DNA of 37,282 bases from Candidatus Methylomirabilota bacterium. GTDB taxonomy: Bacteria > Methylomirabilota > Methylomirabilia > Rokubacteriales > CSP1-6. Under the pieces are notes generated by a model, which saw only the letters and a program-made list of their open reading frames with translations, made no database searches and was not told the origin of the DNA. A program made the translations under genes and the position numbers. The stretch covers positions 1-37,282 of the forward strand of contig DASYUQ010000033.1 of the NCBI GenBank assembly GCA_036001065.1, read 5' to 3'. How positions within the stretch are numbered: position 1 is the first letter of the stretch; every line of letters starts with the position of its first letter. This document shows positions 23,771-31,756 of this stretch, in pieces.

Positions 23771-25606
23771 ATGAAGCTGGAAGAGAAGCTCGCCACGCTG
23801 CCCGACCGCCCCGGGGTCTACCTCTACCGGGACGCCAAAGGGCAGGCGCTCTACGTCGGCAAGGCGGCGTCGCTCCGGGGCCGGGTCCGGTCGTACTTCC
23901 AGGAGTCGCGTCCGCGCGACGCCAAGACCGACGCGCTGGTGCGACAGATCGGCGACCTCGAGTACATCGTCACCGACAACGAGCTCGAGGCGCTGATGCT
24001 CGAGGCCAACCTGGTCCGCAAGCACCGGCCGCGCTACAACATCATCCTGCGCGACGACAAGCACTATCCGTTCCTCAAGCTCACGACCAACGAGGACTTC
24101 CCGCGGCTGCTGGTGGCCCGCCGGGTCCAGGACGACGGCGCCGTCTACTACGGGCCGTTCTATCCGGCGACGGCGATGCGCGAGACACTCCGGCTGGCGC
24201 GGCAGCTCTTCCCGCTCCGCACGTGCTCCATCAAGATCGACGGCCGCCTCGAGCGCCCCTGTATCCAGTACTACATCCATCGGTGCAACGCGCCCTGCAC
24301 CGGCTGGGAGACGCGGGAGGGCTATGCCCGGACCGTCCGCGACGTGCAGGCCTTCCTGGAGGGCAAGGACGAGGACCTGGTCGCGAAGCTGACCCGGGAG
24401 ATGGAGACCGCCGCGGCCGAGGAGAAGTTCGAGCGGGCGGCGGCGCTCCGCGACCAGATCCAGTCGCTCAACAAGGTCCGCGAGCGCCAGAAGATCATCT
24501 CGACGGACCTGGTGGACCAGGACGTCATCGGGGTCGTGCGGCAGGGCGGCGACGCGTGCGTGGAGCTGTTCTTCGTGCGCCAGGGCCGCCTGATGGGGCA
24601 GGAGGCCTTCTTCTTCGACCGGGTGGCCGGCTGGAAGGACGGCGAGGTCCTCTCGGCGTTCCTCCGGCAGTTCTACGGCAAGCACGTGACCCCCGCCTCC
24701 GAAATCTTAATATCCGAGGAGGTCCCGGAGGCCGAGTTGGTGGCGGAGTGGCTGAGCGGCCTCCGCAAGCGGCGGGTGCAGCTCCTGGTCCCCCAGCGCG
24801 GCGCCAAGCGGGAGTTCGTGGCGATGGCCGAGGCCAACGCAGCGATCGCGCTGCAGAATCACTTGCTGTCCCGCGAGAACCGGCAGCAGCTGATCGTCGA
24901 GGAGCTGCAGCGGGCGCTGACCCTGCCCGGCCTGCCCAACCGGATCGAGGGCTATGATGTCTCCTCCATCCAGGGCTCGGAGCAGGTGGGGGCGATGGTG
25001 GTGTGGGAAAATGGCGCGCTGAAGAAGGACGATTACAAGCGCTTCCGGATCAAGACCGTCGCCGGCGCGGACGATTTCGCCTCGCTCGAGGAGATGCTGC
25101 GGCGGCGGTTCTCGAAGTCGCTGGAGCAGGGCACGCCGCTGCCGGACCTGGTGCTGATCGACGGGGGCCGGGGCCAGCTCAACATCGGCCTGAACGTGCT
25201 GCAGGAGTTGGGGCTGGACTACATCCCGGTCGTGGCCCTGGCCAAGCAGCGGGAGGAAGTCTACCGGGGCGACAGCCTGGAGCCGCTGGTTCTCGACCCG
25301 ACCTCGCCCGCGCTGCACACGCTGCAGAAGATCCGTGACGAGGCGCACCGGTTCGCCATCAGCTACCACAAGAAGCTCCGGACGAAGCGGACGATCCAGT
25401 CGGTCCTCGACGCCATCCCGGGGGTCGGTCCGACCATCCGGACGAGCCTTCTGAAGACTTTGGGATCGGCCCGGCGCGTGAGAGAATCCACCGTCGCCGA
25501 GTTGGCTGGGGTGCCGAAGGTGACCCCCAAGCTGGCCCAGCGGATTTTCGACTACTTTCACCCGTCCGAGGCCGGCGCCGCCGACCCGGCGGGGAACCGG
25601 AACTGA
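23771..25606 (+). CDS. uvrC: UvrC, excision nuclease subunit C
   Basis: A 611-aa nuclease that makes both incisions. The GIY-YIG domain starts GVYLYRDAKGQALYVGKA with Glu79 in EALMLEANLV as the acidic residue. Cys152, 164, 172 and 176 (spacing C-x11-C-x7-C-x3-C) match the Fe-S ligands reported in E. coli UvrC. The UVR motif is KFERAAALRDQIQSL. The RNase H-like domain has GYDVSSIQGSEQVGAMVVWE and LVLIDGGRGQLN, and the two helix-hairpin-helix motifs close it (IPGVGPTIRTSLLKTLGS, AELAGVPKVTPKLAQRIF). Full length. ATG 23771 is supported by the N-terminal match. Confidence 0.97.
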   Translation: MKLEEKLATLPDRPGVYLYRDAKGQALYVGKAASLRGRVRSYFQESRPRDAKTDALVRQIGDLEYIVTDNELEALMLEANLVRKHRPRYNIILRDDKHYPFLKLTTNEDFPRLLVARRVQDDGAVYYGPFYPATAMRETLRLARQLFPLRTCSIKIDGRLERPCIQYYIHRCNAPCTGWETREGYARTVRDVQAFLEGKDEDLVAKLTREMETAAAEEKFERAAALRDQIQSLNKVRERQKIISTDLVDQDVIGVVRQGGDACVELFFVRQGRLMGQEAFFFDRVAGWKDGEVLSAFLRQFYGKHVTPASEILISEEVPEAELVAEWLSGLRKRRVQLLVPQRGAKREFVAMAEANAAIALQNHLLSRENRQQLIVEELQRALTLPGLPNRIEGYDVSSIQGSEQVGAMVVWENGALKKDDYKRFRIKTVAGADDFASLEEMLRRRFSKSLEQGTPLPDLVLIDGGRGQLNIGLNVLQELGLDYIPVVALAKQREEVYRGDSLEPLVLDPTSPALHTLQKIRDEAHRFAISYHKKLRTKRTIQSVLDAIPGVGPTIRTSLLKTLGSARRVRESTVAELAGVPKVTPKLAQRIFDYFHPSEAGAADPAGNRN

Positions 25607-25661
25607 ACGCCCAGCGTTCCGTTGACGAGCGCGGGCTTGGCTCGGGGGGAGGTGACAGCCG

Positions 25662-25925
25662 ATGAAGAAGCTCATGGCGTTGGTGGCAGTGGTGGTGGCG
25701 TTCGCATTCGTGAGCGTCGCCTCCGCCTCGGAGTGCCCGCTGCTGATCAAGCAGCTCAAGGACGGCGTGGCCAAGGTGTCGGACTCGAAGAAGAAGGCCG
25801 ACGTCGAGAAGATGATTGCCGAGGCCCAGAAGCTGCACGATACCGGCAAGCACGCGGAGTCGGTGAAGAAGGCCGACGAGGCAGCCAAGGCGGCCGGCAT
25901 CAAGCTCGAGCACAAGAAGATGTAG
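25662..25925 (+). CDS. Small secreted Lys/Ala-rich protein
   Basis: An 87-aa product with a signal peptide (MKKLMALVAVVVAFAFVSVA, cleaved near SAS) and a mature part of about 64 residues, one Cys (ECPLLIKQ) and an amphipathic helical character (DSKKKADVEKMIAEAQKLHD, HAESVKKADEAAKAAGI). The start has a GGGGGAGGT-type SD. I know of no function; a small helical periplasmic protein is all that can be said. It is followed by a strong stem-loop. Confidence 0.75.
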   Translation: MKKLMALVAVVVAFAFVSVASASECPLLIKQLKDGVAKVSDSKKKADVEKMIAEAQKLHDTGKHAESVKKADEAAKAAGIKLEHKKM

Positions 25926-25938
25926 TCATCGCCTCTGG

Positions 25939-25970
25939 ACCCGCGGCGCGTGACGACACGCGCCGCGGGT
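25939..25970 (+). terminator. Perfect 14-bp stem-loop after the small secreted protein gene
   Basis: ACCCGCGGCGCGTG (25939-25952), loop ACGA, CACGCGCCGCGGGT (25957-25970). It begins 13 nt after the stop. No T-tract follows, so it is a terminator-like hairpin rather than a textbook intrinsic terminator. Confidence 0.7.
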
Positions 25971-25976
25971 CATGCC

Positions 25977-26005
25977 TTGCCTCTGCTCGCTAAGTCTGGT
26001 AGAAA
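25977..26005 (+). promoter_or_regulatory. leuS promoter
   Basis: TTGCCT (25977-25982), 17 bp, extended TGg-TAGAAA (-10 at 26000-26005), 12 nt before ATG 26018; a CATAAT also abuts the start. No SD, so a leader of only a few bases is expected. Confidence 0.45.
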
Positions 26006-26017
26006 TCAAGCATAATC

Positions 26018-28504
26018 ATGTCCAGCGACCGCTACCCCGTCCGTGAGATCGAGGCCAAGTGGCAGCGGATCTGGGAGGAACGGAAGCAGTTTCGCGCCGC
26101 CGAGGATCCGAGCCGCCCGAAGTTCTATTGCCTCGAGATGTTTCCGTACCCGTCGGGGCGCATTCACATGGGTCACGTCCGCGTGTACGCCATCGGCGAT
26201 CTCCTGGCCCGCTACAAGCGGATGCGCGGCTTCAACGTGCTCCACCCGATGGGCTGGGACGCCTTCGGCCTGCCCGCCGAGAACGCGGCGATCGAGCACG
26301 GCGTGCATCCGGCCATCTGGACCTACGAGAACATCGACTCCATGCGCTCGCAGCTCAAGAGGCTGGGAACCTCCTACGACTGGGACCGCGAGGTGACCAC
26401 CTGCGACCCCGCCTACTACAAGTGGGAGCAGCTCATCTTCATCAAGATGTTCGAGCAGGGGCTCGCCTACCGCCGTCGCTCGGCTGTGAACTGGTGCCCC
26501 TCGTGCAAGACGGTGCTGGCCAACGAGCAGGTGGAGGCGGGCCGGTGCTGGCGGTGCGATTCGGAGGTGACGCTGCGCGAGATCGAGGGCTGGTTCTTCA
26601 AGATCACGGCCTACGCCGACGAGCTGCTCGCCTGGTGCGACCGGCTGCCGGGCTGGCCCGAGCGCGTGCTCACGATGCAGCGGCACTGGATCGGGCGGAG
26701 CGAGGGCGCGGAGTTCGACCTGCCCGTCGCGGGTCGGCCCGAGCTCAAGATCCGCGTCTTCACCACGCGCCCCGACACCGCCTTCGGTATGACCTACGCC
26801 GTGCTGGCCCCGGAGCATCCGCTGGTGGATCGGCTCGGCGCCGGCGAGGCCGAGCGGGCGACGGTGGCGGCCTTCCGGGCCGAGGTGGCGCGCCAGTCGG
26901 AGATCGAGCGGCTGGCGGTGGACCGGCCCAAGCGGGGCCTCCGGCTATCGGCGCGCGTGGTGAATCCCTTCAGCGGCGTCGAGATCCCGCTGTTCATCGC
27001 AGACTACGTCCTCATGGGCTACGGCACCGGCGCCGTCATGGCGGTGCCCGGCGAGGACCAGCGGGACTGGGACTTCGCCAAGCAGCACAACCTGCCCATC
27101 ATCGAGACCGTGGAGCGCCCCCCCGGCTGGGTCGGCGAGGCCTACCCGGGCGCCGGGATCAAGATCAACTCGGGCTTCCTCGACGGCCTGACGGTCGCCG
27201 AAGCCAAGCGCAGGGCGATCGACTGGCTGGTCCAGCGCGGCCTCGGGGAGGCGAAGGTGAACTACCGCCTGCGCGACTGGGGGATCAGCCGCCAGCGGTA
27301 CTGGGGCGCCCCCATTCCGATCCTCTACTGCGACGCCTGCGGCATGGTGCCGGAGAGGGAGGTGAACCTGCCGGTGGTGCTCCCGCGCGACGTCCAGATG
27401 AGCGGCAAAGGAGGCTCGCCGCTCGCCGATGTCGCCACCTTCGTCAACGCCCGCTGCCCGCGCTGCGGCGGCCGAGCCCGCCGCGAGACCGACACGATGG
27501 ACACCTTCGTCGAGTCGTCGTGGTACTTCCTGCGGTACTGCTCGCCCCGCTACGAAGGGGGAATGTTCGACCCCCAGGCCGCCGACTACTGGATGCCCGT
27601 CGACCAGTACATCGGCGGCATCGAGCACGCCGTCCTCCATCTCCTCTACGCGCGGTTCTACACCAAGGTGCTGCGCGACCTCGGGCTCACCAAGGTGGAC
27701 GAGCCGTTCACCGCGCTGCTGAGCCAGGGAATGGTCATCAAGGACGGCGCCAAGATGTCGAAGTCGAAGGGCAACATCGTGGATCCCGACGAGCAGGTGC
27801 GCAAGTATGGCGCGGACACCGCCCGCCTCTTCTCGCTCTTCGCGGCGCCGCCGGAGAAGGATCTCGACTGGAACGACCACGGCGTCGAGGGCGCGTTCCG
27901 CTTCCTCAACCGCGTGTGGCGCTTCGTCGCCGGGCATCTCGAGGAGTTGCGCCAGGCCGAGGGCCCGCGGGTGGCGCCGGTCTCCGAGGACGGCCGCACG
28001 TTCCGCCGCGCGATCCACGAGACCGTCAGGCGGGTGACCGACGATATCGAGCGCGATGTCCATTTCAATACGGCGGTGAGCGCGATCATGGAGCTGGTCA
28101 ACGCGCTCCAGACCTTCGAGCCGGCGCCGCCGGAGCGCGTCCCGCCGGGCGAGCGCACGGCGCTGCTCCGGGAGGCGGTGGAGGCGATGCTGCTCCTGCT
28201 CGCCCCCTTCTGCCCCCACATCGCCGAGGAGCTGTGGACCCGGCTCGGCCATAGCGAGAGCGTATTCGCGCGGCGGTGGCCGGAGCCCGATCCGGCCGCG
28301 CTTGAGCGAGACGAGGTCACCGTCGTGGTCCAGGTCGACGGCAAGGTGCGCAGCCGCCTGACCGTCGAGGCCGGTACGCCCGAGGCGGACGTTCAGCGCC
28401 GGGCGCTGGCGGACGACAAGGTCAAGGCCTGGCTCGCCGCCCGGCGGGTCGAGCGGGTCGTCGTCGTCCCCAACCGGCTCGTCAACATCGTCACCCGCTC
28501 ATGA
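26018..28504 (+). CDS. leuS: Leucyl-tRNA synthetase
   Basis: Class Ia synthetase charging tRNA-Leu, 828 aa. HIGH is HMGH (residues 50-53) in YPSGRIHMGHVRVYAIGDLL, the KMSKS loop is at 27752-27766, and WGISRQRYWGAPIPILYCDA begins a zinc knuckle. The editing domain CP1 lies between, with FTTRPDTAFGMTYAVLAPEH and GTGAVMAVPGEDQRDWDF; the Asp/Thr editing signatures are present. Normal length. The stop overlaps the lptE start by ATGA, so leuS, lptE and holA are probably one unit. No SD at the ATG. Confidence 0.98.
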   Translation: MSSDRYPVREIEAKWQRIWEERKQFRAAEDPSRPKFYCLEMFPYPSGRIHMGHVRVYAIGDLLARYKRMRGFNVLHPMGWDAFGLPAENAAIEHGVHPAIWTYENIDSMRSQLKRLGTSYDWDREVTTCDPAYYKWEQLIFIKMFEQGLAYRRRSAVNWCPSCKTVLANEQVEAGRCWRCDSEVTLREIEGWFFKITAYADELLAWCDRLPGWPERVLTMQRHWIGRSEGAEFDLPVAGRPELKIRVFTTRPDTAFGMTYAVLAPEHPLVDRLGAGEAERATVAAFRAEVARQSEIERLAVDRPKRGLRLSARVVNPFSGVEIPLFIADYVLMGYGTGAVMAVPGEDQRDWDFAKQHNLPIIETVERPPGWVGEAYPGAGIKINSGFLDGLTVAEAKRRAIDWLVQRGLGEAKVNYRLRDWGISRQRYWGAPIPILYCDACGMVPEREVNLPVVLPRDVQMSGKGGSPLADVATFVNARCPRCGGRARRETDTMDTFVESSWYFLRYCSPRYEGGMFDPQAADYWMPVDQYIGGIEHAVLHLLYARFYTKVLRDLGLTKVDEPFTALLSQGMVIKDGAKMSKSKGNIVDPDEQVRKYGADTARLFSLFAAPPEKDLDWNDHGVEGAFRFLNRVWRFVAGHLEELRQAEGPRVAPVSEDGRTFRRAIHETVRRVTDDIERDVHFNTAVSAIMELVNALQTFEPAPPERVPPGERTALLREAVEAMLLLLAPFCPHIAEELWTRLGHSESVFARRWPEPDPAALERDEVTVVVQVDGKVRSRLTVEAGTPEADVQRRALADDKVKAWLAARRVERVVVVPNRLVNIVTRS

Positions 28505-29025
28505 CTGACGGACCTCGCTACTGCGTCCCGGCGGTGCCCCTCCTCCTCGCGGCCGGTCTCCTGGTCGCCGGCTGCGGCTACACGCTCCGCGGCACGCTGC
28601 CGGCCCACATCAAAACCGTCGCGGTGCCGGTCTTCAAGAACCGCACCTCGGAGCCGGCCGTCGAAAACTCCATCACCCGCGCCATCGTCGAGGCCTTCTC
28701 GACGAATGGACGGCTGCGCGTGGTGAAGCCGGAGGAGGCGGACGCGATCCTGGAGGGCGAGATCACCGGGTACCAGGTGGACTCGGTGGCGTTCGATGCC
28801 AGCGCGAACGTCCGCCAGTACCGCCTCACGGTCACGATGAATCTCCGCTTCCGCGACGTGCGCGAGAACAAGGTCCTGTACGAGCGCAACGGGTACCAGG
28901 AACGCGCCGATTTCCGCGTGCCCGCCGCCGTCTCCGAGACGATCGTGCGCGAGGCGGCGGCGCTCCGCACGGCCGCGGTGGACATCGGACGCGCCGTGGT
29001 GAGCTCCACCGTCGAGCGCTTCTGA
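28501..29025 (+). CDS. lptE: LptE-like outer-membrane LPS-assembly lipoprotein
   Basis: A 174-aa lipoprotein with a lipobox LVAGC (Cys25), then GYTLRGTLPAHIKTVAVPVF, the standard start of LptE, which plugs the LptD barrel and helps insert lipopolysaccharide. KNRTSEPAVENSITRAIVEA and the strands after it fit. ATG 28501 overlaps leuS. Adjacent leuS-lptE-holA is the conserved order seen in many Gram-negatives, which strengthens the call. lptD is not in the window. Confidence 0.88.
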   Translation: MTDGPRYCVPAVPLLLAAGLLVAGCGYTLRGTLPAHIKTVAVPVFKNRTSEPAVENSITRAIVEAFSTNGRLRVVKPEEADAILEGEITGYQVDSVAFDASANVRQYRLTVTMNLRFRDVRENKVLYERNGYQERADFRVPAAVSETIVREAAALRTAAVDIGRAVVSSTVERF

Positions 29026-29045
29026 CCGGTCCCAGCGGCGACCTC

Positions 29046-30059
29046 GTGGACTACGCCGCCTTTCTCCGGAACGCCGAGCGCGGCCAGCTTCCCCCGGTCG
29101 CGCTCCTCCACGGCGCCGACCCGCAGCTCCTGGACGATGCGCTGGCCGTCGTCGCCCGCGCCCTGTTTCCGGACCCCTCCCTGGCCGTCTTCGACCGCGA
29201 CGCGTTCGACGCTCGCGAGGCGGAGGTCGAGGCGGTCGTCAACGCGGCGCTCACGCTGCCGGTGCAGGCCGCCCTGCGGTTGGTGGTGGTGCGCCACGCC
29301 CAGGCGCTGCCGCCGAGGGGCACCGAGACGCTGGCGCGCTACCTCGCCCGTCCCAACCCCGCGGCCGCGGTCCTCCTGCTCGCCGACGAGCCCCTGGGCG
29401 TCTCGCGCGACCGCCGGAGCCCGCATTGGCTGCTGGGCGTGCTGCCGGCGACCGCCGTCGTCGAGCTCCTGCCCCGGCGGGGTCGAGCGCTGGAGGAATG
29501 GCTGCGTCAGCGCGCGCTGGCCGAGGGCCTCAGCGTGAGCGAAGAGGCGGCCCGGCTGCTCGTGCAGTGGGTGGGGGAGGACAGCGCGGCGCTGCTCGGC
29601 GAGGCCCGCAAGGCGGCGCTGGCCGGAGGGAGCGACAACCGGGCGGTCGGCGTCACCGAGGTCACCGCCGTCGTCGGCGAGCACCGGGTCAGCGCCATCT
29701 TCGAGCTCACCCGGGCGATCGAGCGCCGCGAGGTCGGTCGGGCCCTGAAGACGCTCGAGCGGCTGCTCGCCAGCGAGGACGCGGTCTTCGTCCTGGCGGC
29801 CCTGACGCGCGACGTGCGGACGGCCTGGATGGCCCGCGCCTGGCGCGAGCGCGGCCAGTCGGTCGACCAGATCGCCCGCATGCTCCGCCGCCCGCCCGGG
29901 GCCGTCGAGGCGCTCGTCGCCGCGGCCACCGCGCAGCCGGCAGACGTCCTGGCGGGAAAGCTGATCCGCTGCTGGCGGGCCGAACAGCGCTTGAAGTCGG
30001 GCGGTGAGGCCCGGGCCGAGATGGCGGTGCTGGTGGCGGAGCTCTGTGGTGCGGGGTAG
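29046..30059 (+). CDS. holA: DNA polymerase III subunit delta
   Basis: A 337-aa clamp-loader subunit. VALLHGADPQLLDDALAVVA is the typical N-terminal segment; domains of the AAA-like fold and a helical collar follow (EARKAALAGGSDNRAVGVTE, then VTAVVGEHRVSAIFELTRAI, and WRAEQRLKSGGEARAEMAVL). Divergent family with few fixed residues, but the position after lptE agrees. The start GTG 29046 (MDYAAFLRNAERG) is assumed; the SD is weak. Confidence 0.9.
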   Translation: MDYAAFLRNAERGQLPPVALLHGADPQLLDDALAVVARALFPDPSLAVFDRDAFDAREAEVEAVVNAALTLPVQAALRLVVVRHAQALPPRGTETLARYLARPNPAAAVLLLADEPLGVSRDRRSPHWLLGVLPATAVVELLPRRGRALEEWLRQRALAEGLSVSEEAARLLVQWVGEDSAALLGEARKAALAGGSDNRAVGVTEVTAVVGEHRVSAIFELTRAIERREVGRALKTLERLLASEDAVFVLAALTRDVRTAWMARAWRERGQSVDQIARMLRRPPGAVEALVAAATAQPADVLAGKLIRCWRAEQRLKSGGEARAEMAVLVAELCGAG

Positions 30060-31401
30060 CGCGAGCCGGGCCGGGCCTGCCCAGGCCGGGCGATCCCCGG
30101 TGTTCCTGCTCGCCGCTCTGCTGGCCCTGGCGCCGCGGGTCGCCGCCGCCGAGCGTTGCGACGGGTGCCTCACGGCCGGCGCGGCGTCCGTCGCGCTCCG
30201 CATCCCGCGCGGCGCGCCCCTCGCCGGCTACGGGAGCTTTGCCCGGCGGCTCCCCGTTCCCGACCTGTTCGGACGCCACCCGCACGCTTTCTGGTTCAAG
30301 CCGAGCGAGGGGGAGCTGGACCCGCTGGGGGCCCGCGCCCTGGTCGTGGAAGGCGCCGGCGCCCGCCTGGCCTGGGTGTCCGCCGATCTGATCGCGGTCG
30401 ATCGCGCGTTCACGGCCCGGGTCGCCCAACGCCTCCGCGAGTCCGGCGTGCCGTCGGCGACGGTGATTCTCTCCGCTTCCCATACGCATTCGGGGCCTGG
30501 CGCGTTCTTCGATTCGGCGTTGCTGGGCGCACTCAGCGTCGACCGTCGCGACGAGGCGGTGCACGAAGCGCTCGTCGAGAGCGTCGTCGAGGCGATCCGC
30601 CGCGCCGACGCCCACAGGGTTGCCGCCCGCGTGGGCTCGGCCAGCGGCGCGGCGTCCGGGCTCACGACGGGCCGCCTCGGCCGTCCGGTCGACTCGGAGA
30701 TCGTGGTCGTGAAAATCCTGGCCGCGACGGGCGCGCCCATCGCCGCACTCTGGAACTTCGCGATCCACGGCACGATGCTCGGCCCTCGGAACCTCCGACT
30801 CTCGGGTGACGTCATGGGCGTGGCCACGCGCGAGCTGGAGCGCCGTCTCGGCGTCCCGACCCTGTTCGTGAACGGCGCCGTGGGCGACGTGAGCCCGCAG
30901 CGTCACGGCTCCACCGAGGCCCAGGCGGCAGGAAGGGAGCTGGCCGCCGCGGTTCGCGCCGTCTGGACCCACGCCCACGCTGGGCGGCACGGCGCGGTGG
31001 CCATCCGCACCGCACGCGTCGCCCTGCCGGCCCCGCATCTGTCGCTGCGGAACTGCGGCGGCGCCTGGATTCCCCGCTGGCTTACGGTTCCTCTCGGCCA
31101 GGCGCTACCGCGCGAGACCGAACTGGTCGGCGGGGCGCTCGGCGACGCCGCCTGGGTGGCGATTCCAGGGGAGCTCCAGTCGAGCCTCGGCCAAGCCATC
31201 AAGCGCAGTGTGCCGTCGACGTGGGGCCAGGCCTTCGTGGCGGGGGTGTCCAATGACTACCTGGGCTACTTCCTCACTGCCGCGGATTATGCGCGCGTGA
31301 CGTACGTCGCTTGCGCGAGCCTCTACGGGCCGGAGGCGGGCGAGACGCTCACGCGGGCCGCCAGCGAGCTGCTGGGCGGGCTGGTCGGGGAGGGCCGGTG
31401 A
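30049..31401 (+). CDS. Neutral-ceramidase-like exported protein
   Basis: About 450 aa with a signal peptide (SPVFLLAALLALAPRVAAAE). The N-terminal domain has LRIPRGAPLAGYGSFARRLP, ILSASHTHSGPGAFFDSALL (the HTHSGPG zinc/substrate loop), NFAIHGTMLG, FVNGAVGDVSP and, near the end, VSNDYLGYFLTAADYARVTY then ACASLYGP; these match the neutral/alkaline ceramidase family (Pfam-type, bacterial). A C-terminal Ig-like domain of full ceramidases is missing. It may act on an amide lipid or have been re-used; substrate unknown. GTG 30049 is chosen since GGAG is 7 nt upstream; it overlaps holA. Convergent with rpsT (2-bp gap). Confidence 0.85.
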   Translation: MRGSASRAGPAQAGRSPVFLLAALLALAPRVAAAERCDGCLTAGAASVALRIPRGAPLAGYGSFARRLPVPDLFGRHPHAFWFKPSEGELDPLGARALVVEGAGARLAWVSADLIAVDRAFTARVAQRLRESGVPSATVILSASHTHSGPGAFFDSALLGALSVDRRDEAVHEALVESVVEAIRRADAHRVAARVGSASGAASGLTTGRLGRPVDSEIVVVKILAATGAPIAALWNFAIHGTMLGPRNLRLSGDVMGVATRELERRLGVPTLFVNGAVGDVSPQRHGSTEAQAAGRELAAAVRAVWTHAHAGRHGAVAIRTARVALPAPHLSLRNCGGAWIPRWLTVPLGQALPRETELVGGALGDAAWVAIPGELQSSLGQAIKRSVPSTWGQAFVAGVSNDYLGYFLTAADYARVTYVACASLYGPEAGETLTRAASELLGGLVGEGR

Positions 31402-31403
31402 GC

Positions 31404-31664
31404 TTACACGCGGGCGGCGAGGCGACGGGCGAGCGCGGACTTCTTGCGGGCGGCGGTGTTGGGGTGAACGACACCCTTGGTGACCGCCTTGTCGAGGGCG
31501 CGGATGGCCTCGAGCGCCGCCGCCCGCCCGTCCGCGGCACCCGCGGTGAGCGCCGTACGGGCGGACTTCACGGCGGTGCGGACCTTGGAGCGGACCATGC
31601 GGTTGCGCGCGCGGCGCTTCTCGTTCTGACGCATCCGCTTGATTGCCGATTTTATGTTCGCCAA
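31404..31664 (-). CDS. rpsT: 30S ribosomal protein S20
   Basis: An 86-aa basic protein. The start is TTG 31664-31662, giving (M)ANIKSAIKRMRQNEKRRARN, the usual S20 N-terminus, with AAGGAGG seven bases upstream. An ATG at 31682 in the same frame lies partly in the SD and would add six spurious residues. The rest (KVRTAVKSARTAL..., VHPNTAARKKSALARRLA) fits. S20 binds 16S rRNA. Weak-start (TTG) use is a known feature of autoregulated rpsT. Divergent from murJ, 92 bp away. Confidence 0.96.
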   Translation of the reverse strand: MANIKSAIKRMRQNEKRRARNRMVRSKVRTAVKSARTALTAGAADGRAAALEAIRALDKAVTKGVVHPNTAARKKSALARRLAARV

Positions 31665-31756
31665 CGGAACGCCTCCTTGCACGATCGGGTTCGCGTCGAA
31701 TTCTGCCGCAACCGCCGGCGAATTGCCAGCGGAATCCCGGCGGGGCCCGGGGCGGC

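Noticed and set aside
31404-31682. 92-aa version of rpsT starting at ATG 31682
   Set aside because: The ATG overlaps the SD that serves TTG 31664, and S20 proteins begin at (M)ANIKSA.
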